Assembly (NCBI RefSeq): GCF_022539665.2
Contig: NC_081335.1
Span: 558,001-622,000 of the forward strand
Source: Daphnia carinata
Lineage: Eukaryota; Arthropoda; Branchiopoda; Diplostraca; Daphniidae
DNA length: 64,000 bases
Direction of reading: 5' to 3'
The translations under genes were made by a program, and so were the position numbers. How positions within the stretch are numbered: the stretch's first letter is position 1; every line of letters starts with the position of its first letter. The notes beneath the pieces were generated by a model. The model made no database searches. It had not been told where the DNA came from and saw only the letters and a list, made by a program, of their open reading frames with translations. Positions 18,614 through 30,570 of this stretch are shown here, piece after piece.

Positions 18614-19515
18614 ATGTTCACTTGCGTGATAGTTAGTGTCTTCACGTTACTCGTCGTGCCGATCGCCAACGCTTCACCGGATGGAGCACCAACGCAGGCC
18701 TGCGGGAGCATGACACCTCAACATGGCGAAGTCCCGCAGACTTCTACATCGCCCTTCCAGACAGAAATTCCAGTTGGGGTAATACATCTCCGTATTTTTA
18801 TTGTTTTGAAAAAAAAAAAAAATTGGGAGTACAACGAGTTTGAATTGTTGATTGGTGCTGATTTCTTAAAGGCGTACGTCTTGATGGACGATCCTGTGCA
18901 ACTGGAACTACGAGCCTCAGCCGGAACTACTTTCAAAGGTATTATCTGTTTTCGCATGTGTCTCAAAAATTAAAGTAAGTGATTTACTAGTAATTCTTTG
19001 AAACATAAGGCTTCCTCATAATGGCATTCGATAAGGATGATGATACAAGACCCATCGGAACTTTTAAAGAACCCGTTGATGGCCAGTTACTTAATTGCAC
19101 TGATGGTTTCATGGTAAAGCGACATTCAAATGTTTATTCACTTTAACGATAATTGAATTCAATTTCTGTTGAAATTATGAAGAATGCTGTTACGCATACC
19201 AATAACACAGAGAAGAGCTTGGTGAAAATCGAATGGCAACCGCCTCTCTATTATATGGGGACAGCTGTTTTCAGGTGAGATTATGTTGTCGAAAAGATGT
19301 AATCAAACCGGCCTTTCTAATTTTCGGGCATCAGATAATCTAACGGCTGATCTTATTACAGAACTACGTTCGTGCAAAACGCGAAGACATATTGGGTCAA
19401 GACGGAATCGATTGGCGTTTCCTTTGTGATGGAAATTCCGAGTTCTGCCTCACAGTCCATCACGACGTGGACGGGCCTTATTATCGCCTTATTGCTGGCC
19501 GTCTTAATTCAATAA
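18614..19515 (+). CDS. Secreted/GPI-anchored Reeler-domain protein (array member D)
   Basis: Five exons: 18614-18778, 18872-18938, 19010-19113, 19183-19274 and 19362-19515; 193 residues. The signal peptide VIVSVFTLLVVPIANA is followed by SPDGAPTQACGSMTPQHG, YVLMDDPVQLELRASAG, GFLIMAFDKDDDTRPIGTF, NAVTHTNNTEKSLVKIEWQ and TTFVQNAKTYWVKTES. It ends in a Ser-rich linker and a strongly hydrophobic tail (WTGLIIALLLAVLIQ) with no charged residue after it, which fits a GPI attachment signal. It is the closest relative of gene C, and the clean frame here is the reference for judging the lesion in C. Unlike B, linker and anchor are in the same exon as the last Reeler strand. Confidence 0.9.
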
Positions 19516-20397
19516 GTTCTCACGCCATACCTCGTACATTATGCAGTCTACTTCACGATGCTCGCTAATGACTGTTTTAGTTGACATACTCTAAAACCTA
19601 CATGTGTTTAAAGACGCTTTCGAGTTATGCTTTTAATCTGTGAAATACAGAAGACGAACGCTGGACGAACGTCCCGTACAAATGAACGGAATATCTTATA
19701 ATTGAATTGACTGGACGCTTTGATATGAAATGCCAGCCATCGAAAGTGTAATTGAATGCAAAAATGAAGTTTTCTCTTGTCGTTTAGCAACGTCCAGTTG
19801 GCAATACAATGTACCGCTGATAAGCTTTTCAAAAAATGCAGGGTCATTAGTTTTCTGCACGAATAATTACAGAACTACCAAGAAAACAATTTGTTTGTCA
19901 TTCTCGGAATGCCACGTTTCGCCTACCCGTGCATGAGAAAAATGTGGGGTAATGGTAAGCAAACAAACCAAATGACAAAAAAACGCCCACCTTATTCCGT
20001 CCCTTGCCTCCTGTTCTGTTTTTTTTTCCGTTTCTTTTTATGTCAACTCTGAAAACGTAAAACAAAACAGAAAATCGTTCGTTTTCTTATACGAATAATA
20101 TTTAAAACGTGTGCGGTTGGTGACTCTCGAATTCAGGAGGAAACCCCTTAACCACTTCATTGTGTTTTCTGCACGACAACTACTCCACCGCTTCCTTGTC
20201 GTTTCCATTGCGTAGAGGTATGTCGAAATCGAGAATTCATTTTATTTTTCCCCCCAAATTCACGCACGAGAAAGTTCGTTCAAGGAAATGCACGTCAGCG
20301 ATCTTTTTATTTTGTCATTTTCAAAGCAGTAGATTAAGGTGTGTGTGTTATATCGATGACAATAAAACAAGCAAGCGAAAAGAGAAATGGCGAAACG
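19516..20397. other. Intergenic space between convergent Reeler genes D and E
   Basis: The 3' flanks of a plus and a minus gene. T- and A-rich, without a supportable feature. Confidence 0.5.
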
Positions 20398-21346
20398 TTA
20401 CAGCACCGAAATAGCCATCAAAAAGAGAGAAACCAAATTGCCTAAAATGTAATTGACTTGCGACGCAGAACTGCCTGCCGGTTTAGGTACCTAATGAAAT
20501 GCAAATGATGTTAATCACTTGTGGCCTTTTTAATGTTTTAAAATATTCGTTACCATTCTTGGTGAGCCCTGTGTTTCTGTCACGACAGAGACGACCTTTG
20601 ATTCCGTTTTGACCCAAAATGTCATCTTGTTTTGCACAAATGTTGTCCTTGAAACAAACAAACAAAATCAATGCATCGTAGAAAATGATGGAAGAAAAGA
20701 TTCTCACTTAAACACGACTTGTCCAGAGTAATTGGGAGGGGGCATCCATTCGATGATCACTGATTTCTTGTCGCTGTTGTTGATGTGCGTGACAGCGTTC
20801 TTTGATTAAGAAAAAGAAAATGATCCATCTGATTTTTATAGCTGCGCACTAGTCTTTACCTGCATGCCACCGGAACAATCAATTAATTTGCCGTCCCTTG
20901 GTTCTTGAAACGTGCCGATCGGTTTAGAATCATCATTTCGATCGAACGCCATAACAAAGTAACCTAATTGGCATAACCCCAAAAGTGTTATTCATTATGT
21001 TTAAAACTTTTTTTTTTTTTCAAAAATATTAAACACAAAATCGATCGACGTACCTCGGAAAGGAGTGTCACCATTTTGAGGGCGTAGTTCCAGCTGCACG
21101 GAAGTGCCCGGCAAAGCAATTTCCTGCACGATGGACGTCAATGGAATACATATTCAAGTGTTGGAAAATAGTAAAACCTACCCCTTTAGTTGAGGTCGTT
21201 ATGAATGGAGATGAACTTTGTTGAGTAGCGACACCATGTCCAGGTGTCATGCTGGAGCAGGCACTTGGCGGAGCCCCATTCGGAAATCCTTCAATCTGGG
21301 AAATCAAGCTCAGAATTAAGACGGAAGCAACAGCAGAGTGAGCCAT
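20398..21346 (-). CDS. Secreted/GPI-anchored Reeler-domain protein (array member E)
   Basis: Six exons on the minus strand: 21182-21346, 21054-21123, 20860-20963, 20708-20799, 20554-20647 and 20398-20490; 205 residues. The signal peptide AVASVLILSLISQIEG leads to GFPNGAPPSACSSMTPGHG, then SVQLELRPQNGDTPFRGYF, VMAFDRNDDSKPIGTF, NAVTHINNSDKKSVIIEWM and TTFVQNKMTFWVKTES. The separate last exon encodes VPKPAGSSASQ and a hydrophobic tail (ILGNLVSLFLMAISVL), probably a GPI signal. The fifth exon ends at the donor ATG|GTAACG. Reading through that donor would stop after seven residues, giving a possible unanchored form if the intron were kept. Confidence 0.87.
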
Positions 21347-21880
21347 GGCTTTCTTCGTGCAAGGCGTGTTTGAGACTGAGCGCGTTCTACCATCGACTTT
21401 TGGGTATCTTACTTCCTGAAATGTATCGTGCGGGAGGAAAGGAAACGGACTGAATTGGGTTTTTTTTTAAAGGAAATGTGAGGTCTCGTTTAATCATACA
21501 CGCACATTGATAAGAACGAGGAAAATTGTTGAGCCAATACGTTTATTCCAATCAACAGTGATCGCAATTTCATGTCAACATCGATGGGTACGTCGCCCAC
21601 ATCAAATTCAAAGTAAAAGCCAACAAAAATTCGTCAAACAAATGAATCGATTTAGATTTTTCTTTTTTTGTTTTTTAAATCAGGTTGATTGTTTTCTTTT
21701 TTTAAATCCGCCTATTAAGAGTTGAAAAATAATGTGTACAAGTATTTATAGCAACGGGGGTAAAAACAATTGGTTCTTCCAGTTTCCCTACATCAAACTA
21801 TGATAGTCAACTCGCATAACTTAGTGTGTATTTTAATAGCCTATCGTTATAGCCATCCCGTTTTAAATGCAAATAACAGT
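21347..21880. other. Intergenic spacer between Reeler genes E and F
   Basis: The upstream flank of gene E (initiator-like TCAGT on the minus strand at 21375-21379) and the 3' flank of gene F. No other feature. Confidence 0.5.
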
Positions 21881-23210
21881 TTATCGCAGCAGAGAAGACA
21901 AGACGGACATGGCAATCAAACCGATCCAGAAACTGCTGGATTGCGAGGCAGCGTTTTTAGGAGATGAAGCCTGTCAAACAAACAAAGCGCATTGTTTAAC
22001 TTTTCTGTTTTTTCTCTTCTACACTTTCAGTTTATAATTCATTTCAATGAATTGAGCAATTAAAAGAAAAAAACTACTAACCGTTGTTGTCGGGTGATCG
22101 TGATCGCCGGCGTGATCGGCGTGATCGTGATGTTGTGTCGGCGCAGACATTGTGGAAACCGACATGGGCGTGGTTGAAACTGGTGCAGCTGTAGTTGTCG
22201 TTTGTGTCTGAGGAGCCATTGTTGTTGTGGTTGTTGCCGAGGGAATTTCCAAAACAACAGCAACAGCCTTCGATTCCGTCTTGACCCAAAACGTTGATTT
22301 GTTTTCAACATAAGTGGTCCTGGAAAAAAGAAAAACAAAAAGGCAAACATGAAACAAAAATCTAGGTCATTTCGTCATCCAAGGTATACGGGAGACTCGC
22401 CCAGCAGCGAGTAGACAACTTCAGAGCCTAAGGCTAGACACCTGCATACGGGCAAAAAAAAAGAATGCTTTGCTATATTTTGTTTCTCACCTGAAAATAA
22501 CTTGGCCCATAAAATTTTTCGGTGGAGTCCAATCGAGTGTCACTGATTTTTTCTCCAGGTTGTTGGTGTGTGTCACTGCGTTCTACAATTTCAATTGATT
22601 CATTAGCTGTTTTGAACCCCACTGGTCCAATTGATTTGCATACCATGACTCCAGCGCTGCAATCAATTACTTTGCCATCGATGGGCTGTTTGAAAGTTCC
22701 AATCGGTTTAGATTCGTCAGCCTTGTCAAATGCCATCACAAGAAAACCTGGAACAGCAACAAAAGGGCAACCAAGTCCATTAATGAAATGACATGGAAAA
22801 TGGCTTTAAAGCTTTTAGCTGATTGCACACACGCAGCCCCTGGATGCGTACCTTTGAAGCTATTGACGCCATTCTGTGGGCGTAGTTCCAGCCTGACGGT
22901 GCCATCCATCAATACGATCTCCTATTCGTTTTTTTTTTTCCATAACGATCGCAAAATGTGAACGTGTAAAGGTATGCGCTTCATAAAGCCAAAAGTCTTT
23001 GTTTCGAACGTAATTTACCCCATCGAGAAGTTGCGTCATGAACGGAGAGGCACTTTGCTGGCCGTCTACACCGTGTCCAGGTGTCATGGTGGCACAGGCA
23101 GTTGGTGGAGCTCCATTGGGAAATCCTTGAATCTGGCGAACGGGGGCCAGAATCAACACCAAGGCACTGACGAGAGCACAGGTGAACGTGGCTTTCTTGT
23201 TACACGGCAT
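21881..23210 (-). CDS. GPI-anchored Reeler-domain protein with Thr-rich, His-rich stalk (array member F)
   Basis: Six exons on the minus strand: 23019-23210, 22852-22921, 22644-22747, 22491-22582, 22082-22319 and 21881-21970; 261 residues. The start MPCNKKATFTCALVSALVLI is a signal peptide, followed by GFPNGAPPTACATMTPGHG, VRLELRPQNGVNSFKGFLV, NAVTHTNNLEKKSVTLDWT and TTYVENKSTFWVKTES. The enlarged fifth exon adds a Thr/Ala/Pro stalk of about 50 residues that closes with HHDHADHAGDHDH, seven His and four Asp in 13 residues, which could bind divalent metal. The last exon gives a linker and the tail WIGLIAMSVLSSLLR. E and F lie head to tail and share the GFPNGAPP start, so they are recent duplicates, with the stalk gained or lost in one. 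Confidence 0.88.
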
Positions 23211-26150
23211 GTTGAAGACTGGATGCGAACGCTGACTTTCTTTTCTATAATATAGGACGGCTGGAACGGGAGAGAGAAACGCTGACCTTGGTTTTTTTAA
23301 TATTTCTAAATGAGTCAAGGAAATAACTAAAATTTAGACGGGGACCAAAAAACGTGAAGGTCCTTTTCTTTTGTAGTTCTTGTATTAGCCGATCCATTTC
23401 CGGATGGGACTTCTTATACGCGAGGCTATTCGGATCCAGCCTCCACTCCAGTGTGACGCATACTAAATTGCGTATTCACGTTTGATGGAAAAAAAAAAAA
23501 CACTTCCAGCGCACAAGGTTTTTCCCCCCTCCCAATCGTACAGCCAGTTTTCTTAACTGATGTTGGTACAAAAAAAAAGACTTACCTGATAGACAGCTGG
23601 AGGCGTTTCGAATTCCCCGCCAATAACGAGACTTCCAAATGAAGATCCAAGAGACGGGACAAAGAAAAACAAAACTTTCACGCGTGACTGTGCACATAGC
23701 CTATACGATAGGGCCTTTATTTCAGCCTTCAAAAGCTCGTTGCTTTCTCATCGGCTGGCAGGCAATACCGGTTTCTTCAGCCACCGGCTCGCACTGGTCT
23801 CGATCAAACGTCTATAAGGTGAGGCACCTGCGCAAAGCTCTCCCCCCTTTTTTATTTTTGTAATTTGAATTAATACGATCAAGCGTATAGTTCTCAAGGT
23901 GGCAAACTGAATTGCATCACTATTGAAGTTATACGATTGTACACATACCCTTGGATTTGTTTTGTGTTCGAAAACAATCGGTTTCGCTTGGTAGATTTAT
24001 ATTTAGATACAGCAAAACAGGGCAGCTCCATCAGGTGTCAAGAACTCGTTTGTGCATCTCCGATTACGGGTTTGACATGCACGTTCCGCAACGAGCGTTC
24101 ATAATAAGCATCGCAAATAACGAACGCGAAATTTAAAAAAAGGGAAAGTATTTTTATTTCTTTTTTGAAAGCGTGACTGGCTTTTGCTACCTATCGTGAA
24201 TAATGAAACAATTCGCCAATCGTAAAGGAGGGAATCGATTTACAGTAGTCACGTTACGACATTAATCCCGCATGTTTTTCTTTTTTGTTTTCTTGTAATC
24301 AGTGGGGAAAAAAAAAGAATGGCTTACAGAAAAAAGCTCCGGGCTATATAATCGCTGTTTGGAACATGTTGGTATCGACTAATAAAGGTACACAAAAAAA
24401 TCGATGATCGATTCATTTGTACGCTAGCAAAGTTCTTTGGGGCCCATGTCGACATTCTCCCCTAGTTGACATTGCAGATGTTATTGTACGTGAAATGTTT
24501 GTTCAATAGAATTTTTTTCCCCATCAAATTACGCATGAGGAGCGAAGACGTTTGGAATCTAATGATTAAAGTCGGCCGATGAAATTGTGAACGATGACTC
24601 ACGTTGTTGGCGGGCATTTGAAATTTGAATGGCAACGAAACAAAATGCCGTCCTTGGCCTGAAAATCACAAGAGACTTCCTTATGTCACGTGCGTTAATC
24701 TATATAGCTGTTAAAAACGTACCTGAATTAACTATTCTTTTTTGTTTTTGAAATTAAATCATGAAGGTGTGTGCTCTAAAAAAAAGACTGGCTTTGAATT
24801 TGAATTGCATCCGCTGTAACAGAAAGGGGCCAACGACACCTGGTACCGCCCGGCACCGGCATTGGGATCGCTGTATAACAACATACTGTTGTTAATGACG
24901 ATGTGTTGAAAGAATGAGTCAAGTAAACTAGTTCTTACGACTTTCTACCGGTTCGCTACAAACTTGCGACACCTACCGGGTTTTTCCCAAAGACCCAAAC
25001 ACGTTTCCTTTCCCCAGACGCATCCTTATTACAGGTAAGCTTTCGCGTTGCGTAAAGTGCGAATAGAGGCTGGTGACAATACATGTCTCACTCGTTTTGG
25101 GGTTTGGTTCGCGTAAAGTTATTGTCGTCATATTCGAAATTTCGTCATTGAATGTAGGTGGTTGCGTCGATCGGCATAAACAGGTGAGCTATTCAATTTC
25201 GGATTGTATTTATTCAAATTCATGTTCTCGTTAATTCTGAACAACACCCCAGCGAAATAGTTTATGTTCGTTTGTAATCTTTATCGCGTGTTAGTAGAAT
25301 CCAACCAGCCCATTCTGAGAATCTTTAAGAAGGACAGTAAATATATTGTTTAAAGTAATGTACTTTGTGTTAACCACTATTTATGGTATCATTCGTCGTG
25401 GCGACAGGTGTCGAAAGAAAACTAAAATCTTGGCCAATGTCACCTTTCCCTTCTTTTGCGAAACATTGGCGATGAGAGGGGGGAAGTAAGCAAAACAAAA
25501 TTTATTGCACCTTTCCTCTTTCTGAGATTATCGGTGCATTTTGGTACATTATCGTCACCCCCCTAGGTGTCAATGTCTTTCAACTCCAACTCGCCAGTTG
25601 CAATAGTTACGGAACGGGCAATAGAATTTAATTCTAAAATCTTTTAAAATATGCAATTGTCCCCTTCGATCCCTGTATGGTGCGTATAGGATTCGAACAG
25701 CTGCACTTGGTTAACAGCGATTAGAAATCTTTAAATTGCCTGATGACGCGCGTCAATGGGCATAGCAAATCGCACTTTACTCCCACTACGTGCTCCGTAC
25801 TTATTTAACCTAAACCGTGATTCCAATGATAACATATGCATCTGCGTCAGCTAACTACGTTCTTTGACAGAAGGTCCTGGTTTAACCTCATTCAGTGCGT
25901 ACGTGATAAAAGAGAAGCCAAGGCAAAGTTCGATTTGCACAGGATACCTATCTTTCGCTGCGCGTGGCTTAAATGAATGAATCAATTAAGCGAATCGAAT
26001 TATTTATTGATGTTAGCTTCTAATAAAATTTTAACCCTCACTTTCGAAAACGGAATTGTTCATTTTGAATTTGTTAACCAACAGTTTGAACTGTCTAATG
26101 CACCAAGAATGAAAAAATAATCGATTGATTAATCTTTGAATAATCCAAAA
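23211..26150. other. Intergenic region, 2.9 kb
   Basis: Holds the gene F promoter near its right end (a TATA-like CTATATTATAG on the minus strand around 23246-23256). Beyond that I find no ORF with domain-like content, no tRNA and no repeat of note. Confidence 0.5.
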
Positions 26151-26891
26151 TTAAGCGAGGGTGACCAAGGAGGATGGAGTGGCCTCCCAGAACACATCAA
26201 CCTTTTCTACATAAGTAGTCCTGCGTAATGAAACAAGGCTTAAAATGAAATGGAAAACCGGTTGTTGGTCACATGAAAAATCTTACTTGAACAAGACACT
26301 TCCCACGAATCCGGCAGGGGGCCGTCCAGTCGACGGTGAAGGACGTCTTGTTGGCATTGTTGATGTGAGTGGCAGCGTTCTGTATATATTTACATGAAAT
26401 TTATTATCTTTTAACATTTTATTGTATTATTTTTTCATTCTTACCATGAGATTGACTCCTGGGCAGTCGAGTGTTTGGCCATCTCTGATGGCCGAGAAGG
26501 TGCCAATGGGTCCAGCTGCTTGATTGGCGTTATCGAAGCCCATCAAGAGGTAACCTAATCACTCAAAAATATTGAATGCATAGTAAAATAGTAATTCAGT
26601 TATCAATGTTCAGTATAATGAAGGTAAATAATGGCTTATCTTTGAAGGCGCCAGACGCACCGGCCGGAGCCAGGGTCAGTGTTAGGGTAGAGCCTTGGGA
26701 AATAGCCGTCTATACCAACACAAAATTTCAAAAGAAAAAAGGATTGCAAATGAAATTAGACACAAAAGAAACACGGCAAGTAATGAATGAATTTTATACC
26801 GATGCAGGTGTGGTCACGAAGGGAGAAGCGCTGGTTTGCGCATCGAATCCGTGTTGGGGAACCATGTCTGCGCAAGCGAGTCTTGGTGCTC
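26151..26891 (-). pseudogene. Reeler-domain pseudogene (array member G)
   Basis: Homologous to gene H along its length. Exon remnants: 26800-26891, 26640-26709, 26445-26554, 26287-26379 and 26151-26220. Four lesions are visible. The first exon loses homology after about 26891, so the signal peptide and start are gone, and an in-frame stop lies just beyond. The donor after the second exon reads AAAG|ATAAGC where gene H has GTAAGC. The fourth exon is 93 bases where every intact paralog has 92, with an extra C in a C run near 26317-26322, shifting frame in the conserved WTAP region. The last exon still resembles the family (VFWEATPSSLVTLA) and has a stop. Together these show decay and not a single sequencing error. 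Confidence 0.9.
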
Positions 26892-27111
26892 GGTCCTATC
26901 TAATAGTGCAAAAGTCATTGACGTACATTGTCTTTGAGCTTTTTGGCTCCCAAAAAAGGTAAATGAAGAAAGGTAAAAATAGAAACAGAAAACAAAAACA
27001 ATCTGAAATACTGATAATCACGCAGAAGTTCAGCAACGCATTTCTTTTGTAGAAGATACAAAATTTATCTTCATTTATTTGTTCATATGCTGATTTATCT
27101 ATATTGCCCCA

Positions 27112-27197
27112 TGCCTTCTGAGAGGATTGAACTCTCGGCCTTTGGTTTACTAACAGTTCATTACGAGACCAACGCTCTACCACTGAGCTAAGAAGGC
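27112..27197 (-). tRNA. tRNA-Thr(CGT), 14-base intron
   Basis: Acceptor arms GCCTTCT/AGAAGGC pair fully, the D arm is GCTCAGTGGTAGAGC, the anticodon stem TTGGT/ACCAA encloses loop CTCGTAA, and the T arm is GAGAGTTCAATCCTCTC. The intron sits after position 37. It is the first gene of the cluster and lies 220 bases from the broken Reeler copy. Confidence 0.92.
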
Positions 27198-27359
27198 ACA
27201 CTAAAGCGTGTCATGCGTTATAGCTTCAATTGCTTGGAAGCTAACTGATGGTAACTTTTGAGTTTTTAAGCATGAGACGCAATGGTGATATGCGTTGCTT
27301 AAAACAAATTTATAACTTGTCATTGCTGAATTGTCAAGTCATGCGTGCATCAGCGCTAT

Positions 27360-27444
27360 TGCCTCCTGAGAGGATTGAACTCTCGGCCTTTGGTTATCTT
27401 CACTTTATTACGAGACCAACGCTCTACCACTGAGCTAAGAAGGC
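27360..27444 (-). tRNA. tRNA-Thr(CGT), 13-base intron
   Basis: Same cloverleaf as its neighbour, with acceptor GCCTTCT/AGGAGGC including one G-T pair. A and B box promoters are internal and match the cluster consensus. Confidence 0.93.
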
Positions 27445-27601
27445 ACACTGCACCGTGCCATAAGCTTCACCTTAAATTGCTTGGACGTTACCTGATGGTA
27501 ACTTTTGAGATCTCAATCCTGAGCCGCAACTGGGATGTTGCTAAAACAAATTTATGTATTGCCCCTGCTGAAATGTTAAGATGTGCGCCCCTCCGCGCAA
27601 T

Positions 27602-27686
27602 TGCCTCCTGAGAGGATTGAACTCTCGGCCTTTGGGTGACTAGAAAGCTATACGAGACCAATGCTCTGCCACTGAGCTAAGAAGGC
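27602..27686 (-). tRNA. tRNA-Thr(CGT), slightly degenerate
   Basis: Acceptor, D and T arms fold, but the 3' anticodon strand reads CCCAA, giving one mismatch at the base of the stem. The D region has GGCAGAGCA. Function is less certain than for the two preceding copies. Confidence 0.8.
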
Positions 27687-27900
27687 GGCAGGAATTAAAC
27701 AGGATTAATAAACCAAGACCTTTTCCTTGCATCGCCTATCATGATTTTCTTTTAATAATCCTTTAGTAATTCTTTGGATAGCCGGAGGAATCCGGCCTGA
27801 CAATCGTTTGTTTCTTCTGCTTGACCGGAACATAAATGTATTCGTTGATCTTAGAGTAAACGTGGACAAAGTTAGTCAACCAGACAAACTGATTCGTGCC
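27687..27900. other. Spacer before the conserved noncoding module
   Basis: Partly similar to sequence at about 30885-31010 (shared GTCAGGCC-type and ACGAGGACAAA-type words), so the similarity of the modules may start here. Confidence 0.5.
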
Positions 27901-28166
27901 CTACCTCCTGGCGTGGGGGCGTTTTAGGCCATCAAGACAAAATTCATTTGTTTTCCAAACTGCCAAGGTTAGGATCGACGTTCTTGTGTGGCTGGATATG
28001 GCGATTTAGTACGTTTTAACTGCTCCATGCAGTTGTGTTTTCCATGACCTACAATGAATTGCCTGGCCTTTCTAATCCATCGTGGAACAACGTTTTTGGC
28101 TTCGTCATTGCCACTGCTTACACATAGACTGATAACAACAAGTAAGTCATCATATTTATCCCTCCC
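27901..28166 (+). repeat. Conserved noncoding module, copy 1 of 3
   Basis: Shares ordered blocks with 31026-31398 and 44990-45340: GGGGGCGTTTTAGGCC, then a TTCATTTGTTTTCCAA block, then TCGTGGAACAAC, then AAGTAAGTCATCATATT. The last block looks like a splice donor (AA|GTAAGT). No common ORF links the copies. Confidence 0.7.
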
Positions 28167-28657
28167 TTGCTCATATCTTAGTCATACTCTTCAATGCTCT
28201 ACTGCAAGATTTGATACGAGCTGCTTGTTCGGTTCAAAATGTGCAAAATGTTCAATAATTTTGTGGCTGGAAAAATTTGTAAGGGAAGGAGGAAGGAAAA
28301 GGAGGTTTGGTTTTAAGACTTTGTGTCTTGTTTAAAAAGAGATAACATCAACCACATCAGTAAACTTATAATTTTTTTCGTCACGAAATATGGGCTTTAT
28401 CTTATTTTTAGTTTGGTTAAAAAAAAAAAAAAAGATAATGTATGATTTGGAAACGAAAACTTATCTTCCACTACTCGTGGCCTAAATTAATGATCTGATC
28501 AAACAGCGCCAGAACTTTACAACGTCGTAACGTAAAGATTATTAAATCAGCTTTGAAATCGAAATTGTACATTTTTGAATTGGTAAACTGGTTGATTTAT
28601 TGCATCCCTAAGACATGCGCCAACAATCAAAATTAACCGATCAATTGTATCTCAAAA

Positions 28658-29498
28658 TTAAGCGACGGTGACCAGGGAGGCTGGAGTGGCGACCCAGAAA
28701 GTGGCAACGTTTTGTACATAGCTAGTCCTGCGTATCGAAGTAATAACAAAATATTAGGTAAAATTATGAGAAACGTTGCCCAAAATAAAAGCACTTACTT
28801 GAAAAGAACAGTTCCGACGAATCCAGCGGGAGCAGTCCAATCAAGAGTGACGGACGTCTTGGTGGCATTGTTAACGTGAGTGGCAGCATTCTATCATTAA
28901 AGAACATTTGTTATTTTCTGATGGTTTAAAAAATGTAGAAGATAATCCTTATTCTTTTGGCTTACCATGGCATTGACTCCTGGACAGTCGAGCGTTTGGC
29001 CATCGCTGATGGCGGAGAAGGTGCCGATGGGTCCTGCGGCCTGGTTGGCGTTGTCGAAACCAATCACGAGGTAACCTAGTTGCCCCCCAAAAAATGTAGA
29101 CGAATGCGTAGTGAAGATTTACTCATTTTTCCATCGTTTTTTTAAATGGAGGGTGGGAATATTTGCTTACCTTTGAACGTGTCAGGAGCGCTGATCGGAG
29201 CTAATGTAAGCGTTACGCTAGAGCCCTGGGCAATGGACGTCTATCCAACACAAAATTACAAAAAAGGGCATTGCAAATGAAATTAAAACACAAAAGTAAT
29301 AAATGAATTTCGAACCGATGCAGGTGTTGTAACGAAGGGAGACGCGCTGGTTTGGGGGTCGACGCCGTGTTGGGGAACCATGTCTCCGCAAGCGAGTCTA
29401 GGTGCTCCATTGGGCGCTCCCTGGATGCTGTTTGCGTTGAGGGCCAGGTAAAGGGCCAGGGACAAACAGACGTACTTGAACATGTTTGAAGCGGACAT
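28658..29498 (-). CDS. Secreted Reeler-domain protein without anchor (array member H)
   Basis: Five exons on the minus strand: 29316-29498, 29171-29240, 28966-29075, 28799-28890 and 28658-28727; 174 residues. The signal peptide KYVCLSLALYLALNANSIQG is followed by APNGAPRLACGDMVPQHG, SIAQGSSVTLTLAPISAP, YLVIGFDNANQAAGPIGTF, NAATHVNNATKTSVTLDWT, APAGFVGTVLFK and TSYVQNVATFWVATPASL. It stops right after the last Reeler strand (VTVA), with neither stalk nor hydrophobic tail, so it should be freely secreted. This is the intact relative of pseudogene G. The core promoter is a TATAAAG at 29552-29558 (minus). Confidence 0.9.
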
Positions 29499-29520
29499 GG
29501 TGAAGGTGAGACTTGAATCG

Positions 29521-29558
29521 ACTGGATGCTCTAACTAGTGGCCATGCTCTCCTTTATA
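29521..29558 (-). promoter_or_regulatory. TATA box and initiator of Reeler gene H
   Basis: On the minus strand TATAAAG (29558-29552) is followed about 33 bases on by TCCAGT (29526-29521), then the ATG at 29498. The spacing matches genes C and D. Confidence 0.72.
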
Positions 29559-30210
29559 GAGAGCTCTACAAAGACGATAAACAAATACAGTCGATCCGTG
29601 CTACCTGGCCACTCAATGTTACGTATACGTTGTATATTTAATCGCTATACAGACACGATTATAGATAATGACCTCAAGAGCCAACGAGTCCTAGAGAGAA
29701 CAGCGTTCACTGATAGGAGACGTTTGAAATCGAGTTGTTTCGTTCCATTGTTCTGTGCAAGAACGACAATGTGGAGTCGCACGCTGTATGTTAAATCCCA
29801 TTTCGCTCCAGCCATATAGTTAGCGAAGTCAAGTTAGTAGGTAAAGATACATTCCTTGCTAATTTAAATTGCGCGAAACGTATTAGTTTTTAACGCGTTA
29901 CGTAACAGGATGACGTCAAGATGAAAGATGAAAACGTAATGGCGTCACGCACTGTCATGTTGACGGTCCCGTGATGTTAGGATATAGATTCGTTGTAGCA
30001 AATATGGATATTAGCCAGATCTTATCTAAACAGCGCGGAAAGGTTGAGAGGTATACTGCCTTTATCTTTTGATTCCCACAAAAATTAAAGCAAACAAACA
30101 AAGCGAAAATAGAAGGTAAGAAAATAAACAGCTTTAGGCTATGAATAGAACATGTAATTCCGTTAAAACAGATCCACCGTGATATTTGCGAAGGATCGCG
30201 GCAATTTTTC
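29559..30210. other. Intergenic region upstream of gene H
   Basis: No coding or RNA feature that I can support. Confidence 0.45.
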
Positions 30211-30293
30211 GATGAAAAGAGGATTGAATTCTCGGGCTTTGGTTGTCTTCGATTTTGTACGAAACTAAAGCTCTACCACTGAGCTAAGAAGGC
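30211..30293 (-). pseudogene. Decayed tRNA-Thr copy
   Basis: The 5' half (GCCTTCTTAGCTCAGTGGTAGAGC) is intact, but the anticodon stem reads TTTAGT, the T stem is partly unpaired and the 3' acceptor strand no longer resembles AGGAGGC. It cannot form the acceptor stem. Confidence 0.85.
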
Positions 30294-30484
30294 GACAGTA
30301 TTTAAGTGGCAGTCACTGCCTAATCTAGCATTTCGATAGGAAAAGTACGTTCTTATTCATGTTTATCACTCAATTGCTTGTGTAATTATCGTCCACTTCC
30401 ATGTCGTTGCAGAATTCAGGCATCATGCACGTAACGGACTGCAACCATTTTTATTTCTCTAAATTTAATCATATTCCAAAAACG

Positions 30485-30570
30485 TGCCTCCTGAGAGGAT
30501 TGAACTCCCGACCTTTGGTTAGCTTTTTCCTTTGTACGAGACCAACGCTCTACGACTGAGCTAAGGAGGC
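30485..30570 (-). tRNA. tRNA-Thr(CGT), 14-base intron
   Basis: Acceptor GCCTCCT/AGGAGGC pairs perfectly, an improvement on the usual GCCTTCT. The D loop carries GTCGTAG. The T stem has one mismatch (GGGAG with CTCTC). Confidence 0.87.

Noticed and set aside
30211-30293. Calling the decayed copy a functional tRNA
   Set aside because: The acceptor stem cannot form and the anticodon stem is altered, so I list it as a pseudogene.
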